Assembly (NCBI GenBank): GCA_013115145.1 | Contig: JAAPAO010000103.1 | Location: 1 to 64,000 of the forward strand | Reading direction: 5' to 3' | DNA length: 64,000 nt | From: Perkinsus chesapeaki | Taxonomy: Eukaryota > Perkinsozoa > Perkinsida > Perkinsidae | Shown here: piece after piece, positions 56,237-64,000 of the stretch | Layout: each line of letters opens with the position of its first letter | Position numbering within the stretch: the stretch's first letter is position 1 | The notes under the pieces: model-generated | What the model saw: the letters and a program-made list of their open reading frames with translations, nothing else | Told to the model about the DNA's origin: nothing | Database searches by the model: none | Position numbers and translations under genes: made by a program

Positions 56237-58233
56237 ATGCCATTATTAATACATTATATATTATTAATAATTAGAATAGATTATAATAATGGTTTAGAAA
56301 TAGATCTAGAAGGTGATACAGGTATAACATGCCCACATGAATATTATAATAATGTATCACCACATACCATTATAAATGATGGTAATAATAATAAGAATAT
56401 ATAAGATATTATTATTACTATTATTATCAATGAGTAGTAAATTATAATTATTATTAGGTGATACATTATACAGAGAGATAAGACGTAACGAGACTCATAG
56501 GTATTATTATCAGAACTTTAATATAACAAGAATGAATGAAGAATCTAAGTAATGATAATAATAATGATAATAATATAAAGGTATATAATAGGTATCGTAA
56601 ATTAATATTACATTTAGAGCCATGTAGAGGTAGTGTATATTTATTAATAAGAAAGACAAGACCATGTTGGCCTAATCCATATACTTGTATAACAAGTGCA
56701 TCATCATCATCAGGTATAGCTATATTAATTAGTTATTAGGGTTATAATAATTAAATTAATAATAGGTTTAAATAATAATAATAATATTTGTGAATGGACA
56801 CATTTCATGTCGGATATTGATGGTAGTAGGGATGGTTCACCGACCTATTTCGAGATACCCTTAACGAGTAATAATAACATTATTATTATCAGGTGTATAT
56901 AATATTAATGGTATTATTAGGTACTAGATATTTTATATCAGTTTATGCTAGTGATAATGCAGCATATACTTTAACATTATTATCAGGTCATGATGACATT
57001 AATGATTCTAGCAGTATATATTATTATTATAATTGTTGTAGTATTATTAGATATTGGAGCATTACCAAGGCCAGGTGATAATGGTAAAGTTATTGGGGAA
57101 CAGATAGATGAACTTAAAGTGAGTATTAGTAGCTTCATTATTATGATGATTATTATTATTATGGTATATAATGCTAGTAATAGTAATAGGTATTATTAAC
57201 ATGGAAAGGGGCTTACTTTATACCTAGTGGTATATCTAAGGTTAAAAAGTAATAACAATACTATTATTATAATCATGTTGCTGTTGTTGTTTTTAGATAT
57301 CATATATATTCGATTATGTTACTTAATACTGATAATCGTACTAATATCAATGTTTTTCTACGTAAAGATAAGATATTAAATACAGTATGTGGAATACATA
57401 ATAATACAGATAAAGAGTAATAACAAGAAGAAGAATAATAATAATAAATTATGTAGCTTATAATAATTATAAGGTATTCAAGTGTGGATCCGTCAAGTTG
57501 TACATTGAGTAGTAATATAAATGATATAACACCAGAAGGTGAAGTTAATATGATATGTCAAACTAATATAATAGGAGTAATGGCACAAAAAAGGTAGTAA
57601 TAATACAGTCTAAACCCAAATTAACTTAGAATATCACGTTTTTGTGATGACCATTCTTTTCTGTGATGACCAGATTTGCTTCGACTCTGTTCCCCAAACT
57701 TACAGAATATCGGCCTTCTTATAGAGCCTGGAGAAAATCGGCATGGAAGAGTTGCCAAATTAACTTTGAATACACACCTTAATTTTGGCCCCAAAATCAC
57801 GATCACGAGAAATCGCAGCGAAAAGAAAAGATCGCTACAATTGATGCATGTTGCACCGTGTGCATCGCGAAATTCGCAATGTCCGACTCCCACGCGATTT
57901 CTTATAATTTGGTAAGTACATTTGATTTGGTTGGTAATAATAATAATAATACGTATGTATATGCATACGTCATACATTATAGGCGAATAGTAGTAGTAAT
58001 AATATATCATTGTTATTATTATTATTACTAGATACATATTTAATATTATTGTTGAATCTGAGAGAGGTTACTATATGTCATACGGAGGTATTATTATGGA
58101 AACTAATTGGAAAATATATACAAAAGCATCATCATCAAATGATAATACATTAAAAATAGTTGGTGCAATAATGGGTACTTTTATTGGTATTATTGTTGTT
58201 AGTTATATATGGCTACTTAAAGTGTATAATTAA
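56237..58233 (+). CDS. Unrecognised single-pass membrane protein with beta-rich ectodomain
   Basis: Exons join in frame from about 56270 to a stop at 58231-58233. The 5' end is uncertain: Met at 56237 gives MPLLIHYILLII as a possible signal, and Met at 56063 with another intron is an alternative. The ectodomain alternates short beta-like stretches: YREIRRNETHRYYYQNFNIT, YRKLILHLEPCRGSVYLLIR, CEWTHFMSDIDGSRDGSP, TRYFISVYASDNAAYTLTLL, YHIYSIMLLNTDNRTNINVF and YIFNIIVESERGYYMS. Several N-glycosylation sequons (NET, NIT, NRT, NNT) are present. It ends with a membrane span (IVGAIMGTFIGIIVVSYIWLL) and a three- to four-residue tail. The repeated pattern slightly recalls pre-peptidase C-terminal (PPC) domains, without certainty. 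One intron (57594-58031) contains a foreign-looking insert. Confidence 0.6.
57616..57912. mobile_element. Non-repetitive 297-bp insert with imperfect terminal inverted repeats
   Basis: Inside a 438-nt intron whose neighbours are 40-60 nt. It has balanced, complex composition unlike the AAT-rich surroundings. CCAAATTA at 57616-57623 is matched by TAATTTGG at 57905-57912, with further partial pairing (AGAATATCACG against AGAAATCGCG). CCAAATTAACTT is repeated directly at 57755 (CCAAATTAACTTTGAATA). TGTGATGACCA occurs twice (57643 and 57662). No transposase frame. A small non-autonomous DNA transposon or a structured RNA are possible readings. Confidence 0.5.
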
Positions 58234-58334
58234 TAATAATGAATATGATGTTGTTATTACTTATTATAATTATTGTGTTGTTTAGTTTTAGAACGATATT
58301 ATGTTAAAAGCTTGTTGTTGTTATTATCATCATC

Positions 58335-59893
58335 ATGTCGATAGATCTTCAAAAACAGATAAAAGATAATAGTACCGATATACAAGAATATTTTAAAGAA
58401 CTAAGTCAATGGACTGGATCAATGAAGAATATTAATAATGAATCAATGTCATTAAGAACTAGTGATGAGTATAATAATATTGATAATAGGGATGACAATA
58501 TAAGTATCATATAATAATAATAATATCGATTAGAATAATAATTATAATGGATAATATCATCATGATCAGGTAAGGTTATTAGTTATGATGAAGATGGTGA
58601 AGAAGAATCATTTAAAATAGATAATAATGAAAAAGATACGTGAGAATAGAATTGAATATTGAACAGTAATCACAGTCATCAGAGGTTTTAGTAATATTCA
58701 GGAAAACTTATTATGGGGCATGCCAGCAGCAGCAACAGCAGCAGCATGGAAGTGTGATTAATAGTGATGATAAGGAAGGAAAAGAGGTTATTAACGAAAA
58801 TAATAACAATAGAAAAGGAGCTTTATCACCTGAAAGTATTGCTAATAGTGATATATCAAAAAGACAGTTAGTTAATATAAGAAAGATAACAAAAGAGAGG
58901 AAAAATATAATAGATTATGTTATTGAGGCAAGAGAAAGGGGAAATGATTATTATAAAAAAGGGTAGTAATAATAATACTATTAGTAATAATGATTACAAT
59001 GATACGATAATAATAATAATATCAGACAGCATAAGGCTGCACTTAATGAATATCGTAATGGTTTAACATATGTTATTGATAATAATGAAAGTAATGATAA
59101 TATGGATTATAAGGATTTACCAATTGTTGTATTATATAATAATATATCGGCTGTTGAATGCGTATTAAGTAATTATACGGAAGCTGTTAAATCTGCTAAT
59201 GAGGTGGTATTATTAATGCATATCACATCCATTGTATAATAATAATACAACATATTTAGGCTATCAAACTTTGTGGAACAATAAATGAGTATTTAATTGC
59301 CAATACAAATGATGATAACGATTGTTGTTCATTAAGAAGTGTTAATATTATAACTGCCAAGTCATATTATAGAAGAGCTTATGCATTAAGCAAAATGAAA
59401 AGGTGGAAATTGGCACAAAAAGACTTACAAAAATCATTAGAGTTGATGATGATGATAATAAGTGATGATACGTCTAAGTTAGAAACATATAATAATTATA
59501 TGGAATTAAAGAAGGTGATTTGATTATTACTTGTGTAATAATAGATATCAGTTATTTATTCATTAGTTTATTGATAGACAAGTTGAAGGACAAAATATTA
59601 TTGAAAGAGAACAAGCTATTAAAATAATAACTAACACGCAACGTGAAGTGAACGAAGATAAACTTATTAAAATATTTGTTAATGATGATGATGAAACAGA
59701 AAGTATAATGATAAATAATAAGATAGATAATAAAACGAGGACGATGATGGAAGATGATGGGAATAAAATAAATAAAGAAAAGAAAGATTCTGTTAAAAAG
59801 AAGGAATATATTCCAAAAGCTTTAAGAATTCGCGAAGCTATTAAAAAAGGGAAAAGTAATATTAATGGTGCTCTTGGTAAGTATTATTTATAA
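58335..59893 (+). CDS. RPAP3/SPAG1-like TPR co-chaperone
   Basis: The N-terminus SIDLQKQIKDNSTDIQEYFK, followed by ELSQWTGSMK, aligns with the RPAP3 start (IELQLQVKQNAEELQDF...). A charged linker and a Gln-rich stretch (about 58720-58745) follow. A TPR array comes next: EARERGNDYYKKG, HKAALNEYRNGLTYVI, LYNNISAVECVLSNYTEAVK, AIKLCGTINEYL, AKSYYRRAYALSKMKRWKL and AQKDLQKSLELM (58930-59450), with the N...N...K...R carboxylate-clamp positions of HSP90/HSP70 binders. The C-terminus is Asp/Lys-rich with KKKEYIPKALRIREAIKKG. No RPAP3 C-terminal domain is visible, so it is short (about 440 aa). RPAP3 belongs to the R2TP complex that assembles RNA polymerases and snoRNPs. SPAG1-like or another TPR co-chaperone remains possible. 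Confidence 0.68.
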
Positions 59894-60101
59894 TTATATT
59901 TTGAATAATATTATTTGACTTGTTGAGTTGTTGTTGTTGTTACTATTAACACAATACTAAATATAATTGAGAGAATTATTAATGAAGTATTATCTCTTGT
60001 AAAATGATGATATTCATAATATCCTTTATTATTAATATTATCTTCCAACCTCAGTAGTATTATCATACATTATATTACCTAAATAATAATATTAAATATT
60101 C

Positions 60102-62901
60102 TTACAACAGCATATTCTTAATACCTCCTTTTGGTGTACTCTGTAATTGTTCTTTATTATTAAATGCATTAACTGATGGCACTCCTTTATTAGTTGATTT
60201 AGTTACCTGGTCAATCCATTTTCTACTACCACTTGTTGATGTTGGTGCTAAATCACGTTCTATACCACTACTTGTATACTAATCAATAATAATAATATTC
60301 CTTTAGTATTAATAATAAATATTACTTTATCAACATCAGGTTTAGTATTAAGAATAGTTAGCTCATTATTTAAATTGGTCTTGGTTGTATTCTGTTTAGC
60401 AGTCTAAATAAGATATATAACAATAACATAATGACGAGGAGGAGGAGGAAGAAGACAATATTATTACTACTACTTCAACTTCATCACGTTCAAGTTGAGA
60501 ATAATCAGACATTACTGCCGATGTTTGAGATTGTTCTTCTCTTAAACGTGATACTTCTGATTTATGTTCTTCTGCAGCCTTTCTTCTTTCACCATCTGAT
60601 TGTCTTGTTTGAGATTCAATACTTTCAACTTGATTTTGTAATTGCATTTGCTGTTGACTTAATAAAGCTATTGATGCTGTACCATCATCAAGTAACTATG
60701 ATTAATAATAATAACTATTATAATTATGTTAATAATAATAATAATACTGATTGTAAATGTTTTATTTCTTCTTCTAAATGTGCTCTATCCCTTCTTAATG
60801 ATATCTGTTCCAAATTAACTTCCCTTCTTTGTTTATTAACACGATCAAGTTCATCAGTTTCCTCCTCAGTTTGCCTATAATATTAATATGCAATATTAAT
60901 ATGATAATAATAATATAATCCTCATTATTATCACCACCTCTTTAAATCATTCAATTGACTTTCTTTAACTTTTACATCAACATTAAGCCGTGAATTCTCC
61001 ACTTCTAGTTGTCCACACATATCTAATATATGTTGTAGTTCTTCATTACCACCATCAATTGATTCTGTTAGCTAATAATAATAAATAATAATAATTTATA
61101 AATCGTAATCGGTTATTATTACTTCTTTGGATAATCTTTTATCTTCTTCTATAGCACTTTCAAGACATACACCACTTGCCTCCCCCGCCCCCGCCGAGTA
61201 TGTCATAGGTATTCTATTACCACTTTTATTATTATTACGACCCTTTAAATTACTAAACATGTTACTGGGTGGTGCTGGCATGTACCTAATAGTAATATAA
61301 GTATAAATAAGTATAATATCATCATTACTTCCAATAATCTGCATCATCATCCATATCATTATTTCTAGTATTATAGCTTTTCGCAACATCACCATCATCA
61401 TCGTTATTATTATTATTATCAGTAGTGGTGGTATTCGGTATCCCAAATTTAGGTGATATATTATCCATTTTATCAATTAATGATGTAACTGGTATTGATT
61501 CTCCTATTATATTTTGCAATGACTTTGGTAATACAGCTGGTATAGGATATCCTAACAACAACAAAAACAACAGTATTATTATTATTAACAATACTACATA
61601 CAACACCTACTACTACTATTAAATAATTACCTTTTTTACATTTACTAATCAATTGCATGGCTACTATAAACTCATTAATATTAAGTTTACCATCTTTATC
61701 CTATTATTATAATTAATAGTTAAGATATAATTATTATTATTATTACTTGATCAGCAAGCTCCCACAACAGACTCAACGTTGGTTTACTTAATTTACTCTT
61801 TTCAAATATTTCTTTACCAACTTTACCATTAACATAACCTGTTCTTCTGGGATCGGACGACATAAATAATGATACATATCTAACATAACAAACAACAGAA
61901 ATTATTACCACTACTTCACAATAGTAGTAGTCTCCTTTAATACTTTTCTTTATCTTCGTTATTAATACACCACTTATCACTTGAAGTCCTTTTATTGGAT
62001 AATCCTCTATTATTATTATTATTATTACTCGACTCTAATAAAATGAGTATTTGTTAATTATACGTATCATTATTATTACTACCATCTTCTTCTTCTTCAT
62101 TATCACCTTTTTGCATTGTTGTTGTTCTTGGTATAAAATCAAGTGGATCAATACCCAAATCCTTCATACTCATTGCTAATTCTGCTGCATCCTTTGGTCT
62201 CATCTCACAAGTAGTAGCAGTTCTAGTAGGAGTAATAAATTCATTAATATCTAATAATTAACAACAACAGTAACAACAACAGTAACAACAACAGTAACTT
62301 ACTCTCTCCTCCGTTCTGTTGCTGTTGTTGGATGTGTGTTGTGTTTGTTGTTATACTATTATTATTGAATATACCTATTTAATATATATAATTAATATAT
62401 GTATTATTATTATTACCGTCAAATATAGGTAAAGTGGGTGGTTCTATATTAACTAATGATGGATCAACACTAGCAGCACCGGATTGCATATGTGCAATTA
62501 GGCGACATATCATATTAAATTCTAATAATTATTATCAATAATAATAATACATTAATATAACTAATAATTATATTATTATTACCATTCTCGTTTATTTTAC
62601 CATATCCTTTATTATCCACTATTTCCCATATTTCATGCAGTATATTTCTGGATAATCCTGATTTTTGTAATAATTCAGCCGCCTTAGGTCCAGATATATA
62701 TTGCTTTTCTCCACTTCTATCATCGTCACCACCACCACCAGCACCAGCAGCATATTCAGGTGTTATTGCTATTTCCCATATATTATGATAATAACTCGAT
62801 TCTTGAGGCGATAACTTTACTATCTTCGGTAATACTCCAGCACCAGCAGCAGCAGCAGCAGGAGATGATGATGATGTATATTGTTGTTGTGAATATGTCA
62901 T
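60102..62901 (-). CDS. Eps15-like EH-domain endocytic adaptor
   Basis: Two EH domains followed by a coiled coil, the plan of Eps15/Ede1/Pan1 proteins that organise clathrin endocytosis by binding NPF peptides. EH1 (62520-62830) has YISGPKAAELLQKSGLSRN and ILHEIWEIVDNKGYGKINENG, with a degenerate EF-hand loop. EH2 (61630-61890) has SSDPRRTGYVNGKVGKEIFE, KSKLSKPTLSLLWELADQ and DKDGKLNINEFIVAMQLIS, with a good calcium loop. An Asn/Asp- and Gly-rich linker precedes a long coiled coil (LDMCGQLEVENSRLN, EETDELDRVNKQRREVNLE, QMQLQNQVESIESQ, 60400-61130). The tail is Ser/Thr-rich and ends GGIKNMLL at 60102. Start MTYSQQQ at 62901. No C2, SH3 or DPF-rich tail is visible. Confidence 0.85.
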
Positions 62902-63054
62902 AACAACTTTGAAAAAGGTAGCAGGAACAACTAATAATATAATAACTAATAATAACACAATACCACCATCATTATTAATACCAACAGCAAGATGATGATA
63001 ATGATGATAGAGTAAAATGATGCTGGTAATAATAATACATGTTCTCAATATCTC

Positions 63055-64000
63055 TTATCTACTACTTCTTGTATTACTACACCTAGTTGATAATAATGAC
63101 GATGACCCCGCTGCTCCTGCTCCTGCTGCTGCTGCTGAAGTCATTCTATTATTATTATTATAATAATCAACTTTATTATTATCAATCACATTGACCCTAT
63201 TATTATTAACATATCTTTTATATTCTAACTTCTTGTTATTATGTACTTCTCCTTGTTTTAAAATGCTGCTGCTTGTAGTATATATTATATATTTACTACA
63301 TGATTGACAAAGATATGGTATGTTATCATTTGATATTGGTAATGTTGGTAAAAGTAACTATATACTATATTATATATAACTATTGTAACTAATATAGCAA
63401 CTACTACTACTACCTCTGGTTTCGAATCTAGTTCACCTTCTAATGCTTTACATTTATCATTACTATATATTAATGCATTCTTCAAATAATATGTTTCATT
63501 ATATGTATTATTTATTATATCCCTCTCAGCCTTATTAACTGCTAATGCTTCCTAATAACAACACTTAATAACAATACTATTACTAGTATTATTATTATCA
63601 TTACCCTTTCTAAATTATAATTTTTTTCGTTATTAAACTCATCTTGTATTATTATTAACCTTTCTATTGCTTCTTTCTCCTTTATTAAACTATAATTTAA
63701 TTTATTATTAATCACTATCATATGTTCTTCAGTATCATTCAGTAGCATTGTAATATATTCTCTATTATTAATCTCCCTATTCATATTATATTCTAAATAT
63801 CTAATAATAATTATATCATTAACTACTACTACTACTATAATAATAATGATGAGTATATTATTACTTAATTTTTATAATGTTATCATTTAGTTTATTATTG
63901 GCCTTATCTAGATCATTTTCCAATCTTTCTCTTATTGCCTTCTCATTATATAAATATTTATTAACCTCATCAACTTCTGATTTCAATGTCTAAAATAACA
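63055..64000 (-). CDS. Coiled-coil protein, 3' part only
   Basis: The gene enters from beyond 64000 on the minus strand; only its C-terminal part is here. Exons read TLKSEVDEVNKYLYNEKAIR with LENDLDKANNKLNDN, REINNREYITMLLNDTEEH, LNYSLIKEKEAIERLIIIQDE, NKAERDIINNTYNETYYLKN and NDKCKALEGELDSKPE, a heptad-rich coiled coil. The tail has a CQSC pair (NIPYLCQSCSKYII), Asn-rich sequence and an Ala/Gly run, ending NTRSSR at 63055. Four introns are visible. The family cannot be named from this part. The CxxC could suggest metal binding but has no second pair. Confidence 0.65.

Noticed and set aside
57621-58037. Minus-strand frame of 138 codons across the 297-bp insert as a gene
   Set aside because: Half of it is AT-rich intron sequence, it shows no family resemblance, and it is antisense to a well-supported gene model.
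61176-61200. GC-rich run (CCTCCCCCGCCCCCGCCG) in the EH gene as a quadruplex regulatory site
   Set aside because: It lies in an exon and simply encodes a small-residue stretch (SAGAGEASG) of the linker, so codon choice explains it well enough.
17800-64000. AAT/ATT trinucleotide clusters as CRISPR arrays or satellite DNA
   Set aside because: They are irregular, lack constant repeat-spacer units, and coincide with GT-AG intron borders in conserved genes.

Overview
This is a 64 kb piece of a eukaryotic nuclear genome. Nearly every gene to the right of about 16.5 kb is cut by many short GT-AG introns of about 40-70 nt. The families are conserved eukaryotic ones: SmD2, EMC6, SEL1L/HRD3, a P5A ATPase, PUS7, GPATCH1, CD2BP2 and EH-domain proteins. 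Short AAT/ATT-rich introns, Asn/Asp/Ser-rich low complexity and a tandem family of GLUT-like transporters suggest a protist, perhaps a Perkinsus-like alveolate. That placement is an inference; no rRNA or organellar marker is present.

Region 1 (455-16041) holds nine tandem, same-strand, apparently intronless sugar transporters of the major facilitator superfamily. They are separated by short spacers and their base composition is more even than that of the rest. Copies 2 and 3 share two nearly identical tracts (109 and 240 bp), which points to recent gene conversion.

Region 2 (16482-30810, minus strand) is intron-rich. It contains a SEL1L/HRD3 homologue (ER-associated degradation), an EMC6 homologue whose stop codon overlaps or nearly touches the HRD3 start, an LRR protein of the AMN1/FBXL type, a CD2BP2/LIN1-like U5 snRNP protein that seems to lack its GYF domain, and three tandem START-domain paralogues. 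The START copies share a nearly identical 147-bp block that spans an exon and its intron edges. One START intron carries what looks like the 3' half of a tRNA-Glu.

Region 3 (30943-46782) holds an unrecognised NPF-motif protein, a large LRR plus coiled-coil protein and GPATCH1 on the plus strand, then a small coiled-coil protein, a furin-like cysteine-rich protein and a two-RRM protein on the minus strand.

Region 4 (46907-64000) begins with a P5A ATPase (Spf1/ATP13A1 type) that diverges from PUS7 (TruD family) across a 132-bp gap. It continues with SmD2, an unrecognised single-pass membrane protein with a 297-bp foreign-looking insert in one intron, an RPAP3-like TPR protein, an Eps15-like EH-domain protein, and the 3' end of a coiled-coil gene that runs off the window.

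The strongest unexplained signals are the mirror-image AAT...ATT architecture of the introns, the 297-bp structured insert, the tRNA-half insertion, the gene-conversion tracts in two different tandem families, and the EMC6-HRD3 overlap. Exon boundaries were placed by eye from GT-AG sites, reading-frame continuity and family conservation. Terminal exons are the least certain parts.
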